Origin: Janthinobacterium sp. TB1-E2
GTDB lineage: Bacteria; Pseudomonadota; Gammaproteobacteria; Burkholderiales; Burkholderiaceae_D
Assembly (NCBI RefSeq): GCF_036885605.1
Contig: NZ_CP142523.1
Coordinates: 5,642,001-5,706,000 of the forward strand
Direction of reading: 5' to 3'
Length of the DNA stretch: 64,000 nt
Shown here: positions 25,177 to 33,943 of the stretch, piece by piece
Layout of the letters: every line of letters begins with the position of its first letter
Numbering within the stretch: position 1 is the stretch's first letter
Made by a program: the position numbers and the translations under genes
Notes under the pieces: model-generated
What the model was told of the DNA's origin: nothing
The model's input: the letters and a program-made list of their open reading frames with translations, nothing else
The model's database searches: none

Positions 25177-25220
25177 GTAGGTCGGGGTAGGTCGGGTTAG
25201 CCCGCAGGGCGTAACCCGAC
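25177..25220. repeat. GTAGGTCGG-type palindromic repeat with partial direct duplication
   Basis: GTCGGGTTA (25191-25199) pairs with TAACCCGAC (25212-25220) through a GC-rich loop GCCCGCAGGGCG. The leader GTAGGTCGGG is present twice in a row (25177-25196), so the 5' flank has been duplicated. It begins six bases after the ybeY stop and belongs to the same family as the elements at 33850, 33890 and 51551. Confidence 0.85.
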
Positions 25221-25308
25221 AACACCCAAAAACGTAACCGGAGCACCGCGACGTCTGACCCACATGCCACAATAGCGCCATCAACCACACACGCAACAAG
25301 GACACACT

Positions 25309-25731
25309 ATGGGCACTTGGGCCACCGACGCCTTCGGCAACGACTACGCCATGGATTGGGCGCAAGACCTGCACGAATATAAAACCCTGGAACTGGTCGA
25401 AACGACGCTCGACAACGTCATCGGCAGCCAGGAAGCGGAACTCGAGGCGCCGTTTGCCGCCGAAGCGCTGGCCGCGCTGGACGTGATCGCGCGCCTCCTG
25501 GGCAAGCCGGGAGAAAACGACCCGGCCACCGCGGAAGTAGACGAATGGGTGGCCGCCTGCAAGAAGAAAGTCACGCCGCCGCTGCTGGAAAAAGCGCGCC
25601 TGGCCTTCGAGCGCATCACGGCAGAGTCGTCGGAGCTGCGCCAGCTGTGGCAGGACAGCGAGCATTTCGCCGACTGGCAGGCCGACGTGGCGGCCTTGCG
25701 CGCGCGCGTGCTGGGCCCGGAAGCGGCGTAA
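25309..25731 (+). CDS. DUF4259 domain-containing protein
   Basis: The 140-residue protein starts MGTWATDAFGNDYAMDWAQD, the clear signature of DUF4259, and ends in a helical region rich in acidic residues. The function is unknown; relatives are small, soluble and scattered. AAGGA precedes the ATG. It is inserted between ybeY and corC together with a palindromic repeat, which suggests it is a later arrival in an otherwise conserved operon. Confidence 0.85.
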   Translation: MGTWATDAFGNDYAMDWAQDLHEYKTLELVETTLDNVIGSQEAELEAPFAAEALAALDVIARLLGKPGENDPATAEVDEWVAACKKKVTPPLLEKARLAFERITAESSELRQLWQDSEHFADWQADVAALRARVLGPEAA

Positions 25732-25848
25732 AAGATCGCGCAACGGCGCACTTCAACGTATTAAATTTGCATCAAAAGCGGGGAAATCCGGTATGGCCCC
25801 ACTTTTGGTGTATCCTATATCCCTTCGCAACAACGGCTCACGCCTCCT

Positions 25849-26727
25849 ATGCCCGAGCACCCTAGTGGCGTCAGAACTGACGTCAAGCCCCACCGGTCAC
25901 TGTTTGAACGCCTGACCGCACTCATTTCCCCCGAGCCAGAGAACCGTGCAGAATTGCTCGAAGTTCTACACGATGCGCATGAACGCAAGCTGATCGACGC
26001 CGACGCCCTGTCGATGATCGAAGGCGTGTTCCAGGTATCGGATCTCTGCGCGCGCGACATCATGATTCCCCGTTCGCAAATGGATGTCATCGACATCAGC
26101 AAGCCGATCGAGGAATGGATGCCGGAAGTCCTGTCCACCGCCCACTCGCGCTTCCCCGCGATCGAAGGCGAGCGCGACAAGGTCATCGGCATCCTGCTGG
26201 CGAAAGACTTGCTGCGTTATTACGCAGAAGAAACTTTCGACGTGCGCGACATGCTGCGCCCCGCCATCTTTATCCCCGAATCGAAACGCCTGAATGTGCT
26301 GCTGCGCGATTTCCGCGCCAACCACAATCACATGGCCATCGTCGTCGATGAATACAGCGGCGTCGCCGGCCTGATCACCATCGAAGACGTGCTGGAACAG
26401 ATTGTCGGCGACATCGAGGATGAATACGACTTCGACGAAGCCGAGGACAATATCCTCTCGCTCAAGGAAGGCCAGTTCGGCCCCCGCTGGCGTGTCAAGG
26501 CATTGACCGAGATCGAACAGTTCAACGAAGAAGTGGGCAGCCATCTGGTCGACGACGACGTCGACACCATCGGCGGCCTCGTGTCGAAGTATCTGGGCCG
26601 CATGGCGCACAAGGGCGATATTTTCGACCTCGGCAATCTGCGTTTCGAGGTACTGCGCGCCGATGCGCGCCAGGTGCACGTGCTGCTCGTCGAGCGCCTG
26701 CCCAACGTGCCGGAACTGGAACTCTGA
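25849..26727 (+). CDS. corC: CorC/HlyC-family CBS-domain protein
   Basis: The 292-residue protein has two CBS domains at about 65-190 (VSDLCARDIMIPRSQMDVID, then HMAIVVDEYSGVAGLITIED) and a C-terminal CorC/HlyC domain (WRVKALTEIEQFNEEVG). CorC is named for magnesium and cobalt efflux, but its direct role is not settled; it has no membrane segment. It is directly followed by lnt, as is normal. The start at 25849 is the first ATG in the frame. Confidence 0.93.
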   Translation: MPEHPSGVRTDVKPHRSLFERLTALISPEPENRAELLEVLHDAHERKLIDADALSMIEGVFQVSDLCARDIMIPRSQMDVIDISKPIEEWMPEVLSTAHSRFPAIEGERDKVIGILLAKDLLRYYAEETFDVRDMLRPAIFIPESKRLNVLLRDFRANHNHMAIVVDEYSGVAGLITIEDVLEQIVGDIEDEYDFDEAEDNILSLKEGQFGPRWRVKALTEIEQFNEEVGSHLVDDDVDTIGGLVSKYLGRMAHKGDIFDLGNLRFEVLRADARQVHVLLVERLPNVPELEL

Positions 26728-26743
26728 CATGCGCGTGCTGTAA

Positions 26744-28324
26744 ATGCGTTTCAGACGCGCCGACCCCAACGCCCCCGCCAAACCGCCCCGCAGCACGTGG
26801 GCGCGCATGCTGACTGCCGCCGTCGCCGGCGCCGTCGCGGTGCTGGCGTTCGCCCCTTTCGGCTACTGGCCGCTGCAAATCCTCAGCCTGGGCGTGCTGT
26901 TCTACCAGGTGCTGCGCGCATCGAACGTCAAGGCCGGCGCGCTGATCGGCTGGGCCTATGGCTTCGGCTGGTGTGCGGCCGGCACGCACTGGCTGTATAT
27001 TTCCATGCACCGCTATGGCGACATGGCCGCGCCGATCGCCGCCATCGCCGTAGCCCTGCTGGCCCTCTTGATGGCCATTTACGTGGCCCTGGCCATGGGC
27101 GCGGCCGCCTGGCTGCGCCAGCGCTGGGTACTGTCGCTGCCCGCCATGACCTTGCTGGTATTGCCCGCCACGTGGACCCTGTTCGAATGGACGCGCGGCT
27201 GGCTGTTTACGGGTTTCCCGTGGCTGGCCACCGGCTACGCCCACAATACCAGCCCGCTGGGCGGCTTTGCCCCCATCCTCGGCTCGTATGGCCTGGGCTG
27301 GCTGGCGGCGCTGTCCGCCGGCGCCCTGCTGCTACTCACGCACCGCACGCGCTGGTTTGCGCTGGGCGGCGTCATCGCGCTGTACGCGGCCGGCATCGGC
27401 TTGCAGTACGTGGCGTGGACCCACCCTGTCGGACGCCCGATCACCGTGCGCCTGCTGCAAGGGAACGTGCCGCAGCAGCAGAAATTCGACCCCGGCTTCG
27501 TGCTGGGCGCCCTGCAGATGTACCAGAGCGCCGTCACCAGCGCGCCGGCCGACCTGATCGCCACGCCGGAAACGGCCGTCACCGTGCTGCCGCACCAGCT
27601 GCCGCCAGGTTATCTGGATAGCCTGGCGACGTATTCACAGCAGACGGGCAGCACGATTTTGGTCGGCATGCCCGTGCTCGACGAGCAGCAGCGCTTCTAC
27701 AATGCGGCCGTGGGCATCACGCCCAACGGCACGCCGGGACCGTACTACCAGTACCGCAAGCACCATCTGGTGCCGTTCGGCGAATTCGTGCCGCCCGGCC
27801 TGCACTGGTTTGTCGCCATGATGGCCATCCCGCTGGGCGACATGGGCCGCGGCGCGGAAGTACAAGCGCCTTTGCCCGTGCGCGACCAGCTGGTGCTGCC
27901 GAATATCTGCTACGAAGACTTGTTTGGTGAAGAAATCGCCGGCCAGCTGGCCAGCGCTCACCGCCATGGCAAGCAGTCGGCATCCGTGCTGCTCAATATC
28001 TCGAACCTGGCCTGGTTTGGCGACTCGATCGCCATCCCGCAGCATCTGCAGATTTCGCAGATGCGCAGCCTGGAAACGGGCCGCCCCATGCTGCGCTCGA
28101 CGAACACGGGCGCCACCGCCGTCATCGACGGCAAGGGCGTCGTGCAAAGCCTGCTGCCGCCGGAACAGCAAGCCACGCTGACGGCCAAGGTGCAAGGCAT
28201 GGGCGGCATGACGCCATACATTCTGTACGGCAATAAACTGGTGCTGGCCCTGGCCGCGCTGGCCCTGCTGACGGCCTTCCTGCTGTCGCGCGCCGCCCGC
28301 CGCGACCTCGCCGCGCAGCAATAA
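26744..28324 (+). CDS. lnt: Apolipoprotein N-acyltransferase
   Basis: The 526-residue inner-membrane enzyme has six to seven membrane segments in its N-terminal 220 residues, then a nitrilase-like periplasmic domain and a last span near 500. The catalytic triad is visible as E276 (TPETAV), K339 (YRKHHLVPFGE) and C389 (PNICYEDLFG). It adds the third acyl chain to lipoproteins such as the ChaN-like one at 14088. A four-codon mini-frame (ATG to TAA, 26729-26743) sits between corC and lnt and touches the lnt ATG. Confidence 0.96.
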   Translation: MRFRRADPNAPAKPPRSTWARMLTAAVAGAVAVLAFAPFGYWPLQILSLGVLFYQVLRASNVKAGALIGWAYGFGWCAAGTHWLYISMHRYGDMAAPIAAIAVALLALLMAIYVALAMGAAAWLRQRWVLSLPAMTLLVLPATWTLFEWTRGWLFTGFPWLATGYAHNTSPLGGFAPILGSYGLGWLAALSAGALLLLTHRTRWFALGGVIALYAAGIGLQYVAWTHPVGRPITVRLLQGNVPQQQKFDPGFVLGALQMYQSAVTSAPADLIATPETAVTVLPHQLPPGYLDSLATYSQQTGSTILVGMPVLDEQQRFYNAAVGITPNGTPGPYYQYRKHHLVPFGEFVPPGLHWFVAMMAIPLGDMGRGAEVQAPLPVRDQLVLPNICYEDLFGEEIAGQLASAHRHGKQSASVLLNISNLAWFGDSIAIPQHLQISQMRSLETGRPMLRSTNTGATAVIDGKGVVQSLLPPEQQATLTAKVQGMGGMTPYILYGNKLVLALAALALLTAFLLSRAARRDLAAQQ

Positions 28325-28389
28325 GCGGCCGATATTGCCCGAAGAGTCACAGTGGGCCCGTAAAAACCGCTAAAATTAGCAAAACCCCG

Positions 28390-28421
28390 GCCCGGACGCG
28401 CTGCCAAGCATGCGTCCGGGC
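28390..28421. terminator. GC-rich hairpin between lnt and glyQ
   Basis: GCCCGGACGC (28390-28399) pairs exactly with GCGTCCGGGC (28412-28421) with a 12-base loop. No T run follows on the plus strand, so intrinsic termination is weak. It lies 66 bases after lnt and 50 before glyQ, where it may end lnt transcripts or act in the glyQ leader. Confidence 0.5.
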
Positions 28422-28471
28422 TTCAAGCAAACCTTAACAAAGCGCAGCCTCCCGCGCGGCGAACTCATACG

Positions 28472-29389
28472 ATGCTCACATTTCAACAAATTATTCTGAC
28501 CTTGCAAACCTATTGGGACAAGCAAGGTTGCGCCCTGCTCCAGCCTTACGACATGGAAGTCGGCGCCGGCACTTTCCACACCGGCACCTTCCTGCGCGCG
28601 ATCGGCCCGGAGCCTTGGCGCGCCGCGTATGTGCAGCCGTCGCGCCGCCCGAAAGATGGCCGCTATGGCGAAAACCCGAACCGCATGCAGCACTACTACC
28701 AGTACCAGGTGGTGTTGAAGCCGGCACCGGAAAACATCCTCGACCTGTATCTGGGTTCGCTGGCCGCGCTGGGCCTGGACTTGAAGCAGAATGACGTGCG
28801 CTTCGTCGAAGACGACTGGGAAAGCCCGACCCTGGGCGCCTGGGGCCTGGGCTGGGAAGTCTGGCTGAACGGCATGGAAGTGACCCAATTTACCTACTTC
28901 CAACAAGTGGGCGGCCTCGATTGCAAGCCCGTGCTGGGCGAAATCACCTACGGCATCGAACGCCTGGCCATGTATCTGCAAGGCGTGGAAAACGTGTATG
29001 ACCTGGTATGGACGGAGTGGGAAGAGAACGGCACTACGAAAAAACTGACCTACGGCGACGTCTTCCACCAGAACGAAGTGGAGCAATCGACCTACAACTT
29101 CGAGCACGCGAATACGGACCTGCTGTTCGAACAGTTCGGCAACTACGAAGCGGAAGCGAAGCGTTTGATCGAGCTGCAACTGACCCTGCCCGCCTACGAG
29201 AAAATCATGAAAGCGTCGCACAGCTTCAATATGCTCGATGCGCGCGGTGCCATCTCGGTGACGGAACGCGCCGCCTACATCGGCCGCGTGCGCACCCTGT
29301 CGCGCCTGGTGGCGCAAGCGTATTACGACTCGCGCGAACGCCTCGGTTTCCCGATGCTGCCCGCCGCAGACCAACCCGCCGCCGCTTGA
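28472..29389 (+). CDS. glyQ: Glycine-tRNA ligase alpha subunit
   Basis: The 305-residue protein matches the alpha subunit of the bacterial tetrameric GlyRS: it starts MLTFQQIILTLQTYWDKQGC, has EVGAGTFHTGTFLRAIGPEP and ends near RLGFPMLP. This subunit holds the catalytic core for glycyl-adenylate formation. It lies 39 bases ahead of glyS on the same strand, the usual pair. Confidence 0.97.
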   Translation: MLTFQQIILTLQTYWDKQGCALLQPYDMEVGAGTFHTGTFLRAIGPEPWRAAYVQPSRRPKDGRYGENPNRMQHYYQYQVVLKPAPENILDLYLGSLAALGLDLKQNDVRFVEDDWESPTLGAWGLGWEVWLNGMEVTQFTYFQQVGGLDCKPVLGEITYGIERLAMYLQGVENVYDLVWTEWEENGTTKKLTYGDVFHQNEVEQSTYNFEHANTDLLFEQFGNYEAEAKRLIELQLTLPAYEKIMKASHSFNMLDARGAISVTERAAYIGRVRTLSRLVAQAYYDSRERLGFPMLPAADQPAAA

Positions 29390-29428
29390 TCGCCTAGCTC
29401 ATACACCGCCGTACCAGACAAGAACACC

Positions 29429-31531
29429 ATGAACCAAACACTGCTCATCGAACTGCTGACCGAAGAACTGCCGCCGAAAGCGCTGGCCAAACTGGGCGCC
29501 GCCTTCACGGCCGGCATCGTCAACGGCCTGAAAGCGCGCGACTTCCTCGAAGCCGACAGCGTCGCCACCAGCTACGCCTCGCCGCGCCGCCTGGCCGTCT
29601 CCATCACCAATGTGCGCGAAGTCTCGCCCGATAAGTCGATCCGCGAAAAAGTCCTGCCCGTCTCCGTGGCGCTGGACGCGAACGGCAACGGCACGCCGCC
29701 GCTGGCCAAGAAACTGGCCGCGCTGGGCTTCCCCGACCTGACGGTGGCCGAGCTGGAACGCGCCGCCGACGGCAAGGCTGAAAGCTTCTTCTACACGTAC
29801 ACGGCGCCAGGCAGCCAGCTCGCCGCCGGCGCGCAAGCTGCGTTGACCGAATCGGCCGCCAAGCTGCCGATTCCAAAACTGATGAGCTATCAGCGCCCGG
29901 ACGGCACCACCGTGCAATTCGTGCGCCCTGCCCACAGCCTGATCGCCCTGCACGGCATCAATATCCTGCCCCTGACCCTGCTGGGCCTCACGGCCGGCCG
30001 CAGCACCCTGGGCCACCGCTTCCTGACCGACGGCGAACCGATCGCCATCGCGCACGCGGAAAACTACGCGCCATCGCTGATCCTCAACGCCAGCGTCATC
30101 GCCAGCAACGAAGAACGCAAGGAGCGCATCCGCGCCCAGCTGCTGGACAAGGCCGGCGCCGACCAGGTCTTGATGCCCGAAGCGCTGCTCGATGAAGTGA
30201 CGGCCCTGGTCGAATGGCCGGTCGTGTATGAATGCCACTTCGAGGAAGAATTCCTGGCCGTGCCGCAGGAATGCCTGATCCTCACCATGCAGACGAACCA
30301 GAAGTATTTCGCGCTGACCGACAGCGAAGGCAAGCTGCGCTCGCGCTTCCTGATCGTCTCGAACATCGAGACGGACACGCCCGAGCACATCATCGGCGGC
30401 AACGAGCGCGTCGTGCGTCCGCGCCTGTCCGACGCCAAGTTCTTCTTCGAGCAGGACAAGAAGAAAACCCTGGCATCGCGCCTGCCGCTGCTGGCCAACG
30501 TCGTCTACCACAACAAGCTGGGCACGCAAGCTGCCCGCACAGAGCGCGTCAAGTCGCTGGCCGGCGCCATCGCCGCCAAATTGGACTACGACGTGGCTCT
30601 GGCCGAACGGGGCGCCCTGCTGGCCAAGGCCGATCTGCTGACCGACATGGTGGGCGAATTCCCCGAACTGCAAGGCATCATGGGTACGTACTACGCGCGC
30701 CATGACGGCGAGCCGGAAGAAGTGGCCTTGGCCGCCTCCGAACACTACCAGCCGCGCTTTGCCGGCGACGCCCTGCCGTCCACCGCCACCGGCACCGCCG
30801 TGGCCCTGGCCGACAAGCTGGAAACCCTGGTCGGCATCTGGGCCATCGGCCTGGCGCCGACGGGCGACAAGGACCCGTTCGCGCTGCGCCGCCATGCGCT
30901 GGGCGTGCTGCGCATGCTGCTGGAAAAACGCTTGCCATTGTCGATCCAGGGCTTGCTGGCGGATGCGGCCGCGCAGTTCGCAGCGGTGCCCGGCTTCAAG
31001 GACCCGGTCGCGGACGTCACCACCTTCATGCTGGACCGCCTGCGCGGCATCCTGCGCGAGCGCGGCTTCTCGCCGAATGAAATCGAAGCCGTCGTGGCAC
31101 AGAATCCGGACCGCCTGGACGACATCGTGCAGCGTCTGGAAGCCGTGCAGGCGTTTGCCGCTTTGCCCGAAAGCGCCTCGCTGGCAGCTGCCAACAAGCG
31201 CATCACGAACATCCTGAAAAAGAACGAGGAAGCCGTCAGCCAGGTCGCCGCCGGCGGCGTCAACGTGGCGCTGCTGCAGGACGAAGCGGAGAAAAAACTG
31301 GCCGCCGCCGTCTCGCGCGTGCAGCCGGAAGTCGACGCGGCCTTTGCCAAGGGCGACTTCACCAGCACCCTGCAAACCCTGGCGCAGCTGCGCGACGATG
31401 TCGATGGCTTCTTCAATGACGTGATGGTGATGGCCGAGGATGTCGCCCTGCGCAACAACCGCCTGGCCTTGCTGTCGTCTTTGCACGGCATGATGAACCG
31501 CGTGGCCGATATTTCCAAGCTGGCGGCATAA
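29429..31531 (+). CDS. glyS: Glycine-tRNA ligase beta subunit
   Basis: The 700-residue protein is the tRNA-binding beta subunit of GlyRS. It starts MNQTLLIELLTEELPPKALA, includes QTNQKYFALTDSEGKL and the long helical DMVGEFPELQGIMGTYYARH region, and has the anticodon-binding C-terminus. It ends at the first base of gmhB (TAATG overlap), so translation is coupled to the next gene. Confidence 0.97.
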   Translation: MNQTLLIELLTEELPPKALAKLGAAFTAGIVNGLKARDFLEADSVATSYASPRRLAVSITNVREVSPDKSIREKVLPVSVALDANGNGTPPLAKKLAALGFPDLTVAELERAADGKAESFFYTYTAPGSQLAAGAQAALTESAAKLPIPKLMSYQRPDGTTVQFVRPAHSLIALHGINILPLTLLGLTAGRSTLGHRFLTDGEPIAIAHAENYAPSLILNASVIASNEERKERIRAQLLDKAGADQVLMPEALLDEVTALVEWPVVYECHFEEEFLAVPQECLILTMQTNQKYFALTDSEGKLRSRFLIVSNIETDTPEHIIGGNERVVRPRLSDAKFFFEQDKKKTLASRLPLLANVVYHNKLGTQAARTERVKSLAGAIAAKLDYDVALAERGALLAKADLLTDMVGEFPELQGIMGTYYARHDGEPEEVALAASEHYQPRFAGDALPSTATGTAVALADKLETLVGIWAIGLAPTGDKDPFALRRHALGVLRMLLEKRLPLSIQGLLADAAAQFAAVPGFKDPVADVTTFMLDRLRGILRERGFSPNEIEAVVAQNPDRLDDIVQRLEAVQAFAALPESASLAAANKRITNILKKNEEAVSQVAAGGVNVALLQDEAEKKLAAAVSRVQPEVDAAFAKGDFTSTLQTLAQLRDDVDGFFNDVMVMAEDVALRNNRLALLSSLHGMMNRVADISKLAA

Positions 31532-32118
31532 TGGGTACTCCGGCGCTGAAACTGATTATTCTCGACCGCGACGGCGTCATTAATCATGACTCGCCGGACT
31601 TCATCAAGTCGCCGGCCGAATGGCTGCCGATCCCAGGCTCGCTCGAAGCGATCGCCCGCCTGAACCAGGCTGGCTATCGCGTGGTGATCGCCTCGAACCA
31701 GTCGGGCATCGCGCGCGAATACTTCGACATGACGGTCCTGAACGCGATCCACCAGAAGATGCACACGCTGGCGCAGCAGGTGGGCGCCGATATCGACGCC
31801 ATCTTCTTTTGCCCGCACGCGGGCGCGGACAATTGCGACTGCCGCAAGCCGAAACCGGGCATGTTCCATGAAATCTCGCAGCGCTACAACACCAGCCTGA
31901 AAGGCGTGCCCACGGTCGGCGATTCGTTGCGCGACCTGCAGGCCGGTTTCATCAGCGGCTGCGTGCCCTACCTGGTATTGACGGGCAAGGGCGAAAAAAC
32001 CAACGAGACGGGTGGCCTGCCGCCTGGCACCCAGGTCTTCCCCGACCTGGCCGCCGTGGTCAGCCACCTGCTCAAGGCGCCAGCAGCGCCAGCGCCCACC
32101 GTGGCATTCAGTATCTAA
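31531..32118 (+). CDS. gmhB: D-glycero-beta-D-manno-heptose-1,7-bisphosphate 7-phosphatase
   Basis: The 195-residue HAD phosphatase has the nucleophile pair D12/D14 (ILDRDGVIN) and the GmhB zinc loop C94-x-H96-x5-C102-x-C104 (CPHAGADNCDC). This loop separates it from histidinol phosphatase. It makes a precursor for the LPS core heptoses, which fits waaC at 35237. It starts on the last base of the glyS stop. The C-terminal 15 residues are rich in alanine and proline. Confidence 0.93.
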   Translation: MGTPALKLIILDRDGVINHDSPDFIKSPAEWLPIPGSLEAIARLNQAGYRVVIASNQSGIAREYFDMTVLNAIHQKMHTLAQQVGADIDAIFFCPHAGADNCDCRKPKPGMFHEISQRYNTSLKGVPTVGDSLRDLQAGFISGCVPYLVLTGKGEKTNETGGLPPGTQVFPDLAAVVSHLLKAPAAPAPTVAFSI

Positions 32119-32134
32119 TTTTCGGAGAACCGCA

Positions 32135-32875
32135 TTGCGTAATATTTCCCTGTTCCTGCGATCACTGCTGTTCATGATCATCATGATCGTGGCCACCATC
32201 GTCTGGGCCTGCGTGTGCTTTTTTGCCGCGCCATTGAGCTACAACAAGCGCTATTGGGTCACCTCGCGCTGGAACGTGTTTATCCTGTGGTGTGCCAAGG
32301 TCATTTGCGGCATCCGCTATGAAGTCAAGGGCGCCGAGAACTTCCCCGACGCGCCGGCCATCGTGCTGTCGAAACACCAGTCGGCATGGGAAACCATCTT
32401 CTTGCTTCCCAGCCTGCCACGCCCGCTCGTGTATGTGTTCAAGAAGGAGATTTTGTACATCCCCTTCTTCGGCTGGGCCATGGCGCTGCTGCGCATGATC
32501 CCCATCGACCGCAAACAGGGCAAGCATGCGTTCAAGAGCGTCGTCGCGCATGGCAAGCGCCGCCTGGCCGATGGCCAATGGATTATCATGTTCCCTGAAG
32601 GAACCCGCATTCCCGTGGGCCAGGCGGGCAAGTACAAAAGCGGCGGCACGCGTCTGGCCATTGCCACGGGCGCCGTGGTGGTGCCGATTGCGCACAATTC
32701 AGGCGAGTGCTGGCCCAAGCAGTCATTCCTCAAACGCCCGGGACTGATCACCGTCTCGATAGGCAAACCGATTTCGCCGGAAGGGCAAACCCCGGACAGC
32801 ATGATGCAACAGGTGGAAAATTGGATAGAATCAGAAATGCGCGTCATTTCGCCTCACGCCTACAACGCTGGCTAG
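32135..32875 (+). CDS. plsC: 1-acyl-sn-glycerol-3-phosphate acyltransferase (PlsC family)
   Basis: The start is TTG at 32135 (LRNISLFLRSLLFMII), with CGGAG eight bases before; the ATG at 32012 lies inside gmhB. The 246-residue protein has an N-terminal membrane segment (about 8-32), the acyltransferase motif HQSAWE (an HX4E version of the usual HX4D) and motif FPEGTR. The HX4E form is common in betaproteobacterial PlsC. It makes phosphatidic acid at the inner membrane. A second, shorter PlsC homologue with the normal HX4D box lies at 44953. Confidence 0.88.
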   Translation: MRNISLFLRSLLFMIIMIVATIVWACVCFFAAPLSYNKRYWVTSRWNVFILWCAKVICGIRYEVKGAENFPDAPAIVLSKHQSAWETIFLLPSLPRPLVYVFKKEILYIPFFGWAMALLRMIPIDRKQGKHAFKSVVAHGKRRLADGQWIIMFPEGTRIPVGQAGKYKSGGTRLAIATGAVVVPIAHNSGECWPKQSFLKRPGLITVSIGKPISPEGQTPDSMMQQVENWIESEMRVISPHAYNAG

Positions 32876-32919
32876 ACGGCATCAGCGCGGTCATCCAGGA
32901 GCCGACACTGCGCCAGCAG

Positions 32920-33843
32920 ATGAAGACCATCAAGGTCGGCGACCAGCAACTGGATTTGTTCGCGCATGACGTCTCGACCAGCACGCCCCCGGCGGTGCGC
33001 CCCACGGCACCGCCAGCGCCGCCCGTGGCGCCACCGGTAGTGGCGCCCGCGCCGCCCATCGTTCGTCCCGCCCCACCTCCCCTGCCGTCCCCGCCACGCA
33101 CCGCCGATGGCCCGCCATTGCGCCAGCTGCAGCTGGGCAGTCACCTGGTCGAATTCGCGCTGCGCCGCTCCACGCGCCGTTCCATCGGCTTCATGATCGA
33201 CGATAACGGCTTGCGCGTCACGGCCCCCAAGCGCGTCACCCTGGCCGAAATCGACAACGCCATCCGCGCCAAGCAAAGCTGGATCGTCTCGAAGCTGCTG
33301 GAACGGGGCGAGCGCAAGGTGCAGCGCCAGCAACGCCCGCCCGTGGCCTGGGTCGATGGCGCCGTGCTGCCCTACCTTGGTGGCGAGATCACCTTGCGGT
33401 TGCACCAGGCGCCGCGCCACCGCGCCAGCTTCCAGCGCGAGACGAATGAGCTGCACGTATGGGTCACGCCCACGGGCAGCGAGCAGCAATTGAAGGAAAA
33501 AGTGAAGGGCTGGTTCCAGCACGAAGCGCGCCAGCTGTTCGAGGCGCGCCTGGACGTATATGCGGACAAGCTGGGCGTGCGCTACGATTCGCTGTCGCTA
33601 TCGTCGGCCGGCACGCGCTGGGGCAGTTGCACCATCGAGCGCAAGATCCGCCTGAACTGGCGTTTGATCCACTTCGCTTTGCCGCTGATCGACTACGTGG
33701 TGGCGCACGAGCTGTCGCACCTGCTGGAAATGAACCACAGCCCCCGCTTCTGGGCCACAGTGGAATCGATTTATCCCGACTACGATGGCGCCAAGCAGGC
33801 GCTCAGAAAACGCTCGCAGGAGCTGCCGGTGCTGTTTACGTAG
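32920..33843 (+). CDS. YgjP-type metal-dependent hydrolase (DUF45/SprT-like)
   Basis: The start is set at 32920 (MKTIKVGDQQLDLFAHD), which leaves 44 bases after plsC; the frame is open further back through plsC without good signals. The 307-residue protein has a proline-rich N-terminal linker (about residues 25-60, repeats of APP and PPP), a strand-rich DUF45 domain, WGSC and the zinc motif H263-E-L-S-H267 with H273 as the third ligand. YgjP-like proteins are predicted metallopeptidases whose substrate is not known. A pair of inverted repeats follows directly. Confidence 0.9.
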   Translation: MKTIKVGDQQLDLFAHDVSTSTPPAVRPTAPPAPPVAPPVVAPAPPIVRPAPPPLPSPPRTADGPPLRQLQLGSHLVEFALRRSTRRSIGFMIDDNGLRVTAPKRVTLAEIDNAIRAKQSWIVSKLLERGERKVQRQQRPPVAWVDGAVLPYLGGEITLRLHQAPRHRASFQRETNELHVWVTPTGSEQQLKEKVKGWFQHEARQLFEARLDVYADKLGVRYDSLSLSSAGTRWGSCTIERKIRLNWRLIHFALPLIDYVVAHELSHLLEMNHSPRFWATVESIYPDYDGAKQALRKRSQELPVLFT

Positions 33844-33849
33844 GCGCCT

Positions 33850-33883
33850 GTCGGATTACGCTCTACAAGCTAATCCGACCTAC
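33850..33883 (-). repeat. GTAGGTCGG-type palindromic repeat, minus orientation
   Basis: GTCGGATTA (33850-33858) pairs with TAATCCGAC (33871-33879) and is followed by CTAC, the reverse of the GTAG leader. With the element at 33890 it makes a head-to-head pair six bases apart, just after the YgjP-like gene stop and between convergent genes, where it may also end transcripts. Confidence 0.85.
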
Positions 33884-33889
33884 AGCCAC

Positions 33890-33923
33890 GTAGGTCGGAT
33901 TAGCGCAGCGCGCGTAATCCGAC
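33890..33923 (+). repeat. GTAGGTCGG-type palindromic repeat, plus orientation
   Basis: GTAG leader at 33890, then GTCGGATTA pairing with TAATCCGAC (ends 33923). Its arms are the same as in the copy at 33850 except for loop sequence. The pair forms a larger inverted repeat. Confidence 0.85.
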
Positions 33924-33943
33924 GACATTGTTGGCCGCGCCCA

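Noticed and set aside
32012..32134. ATG at 32012 as the plsC start
   Set aside because: It lies inside gmhB in another frame and adds 41 residues of unlikely sequence; TTG at 32135 has CGGAG.
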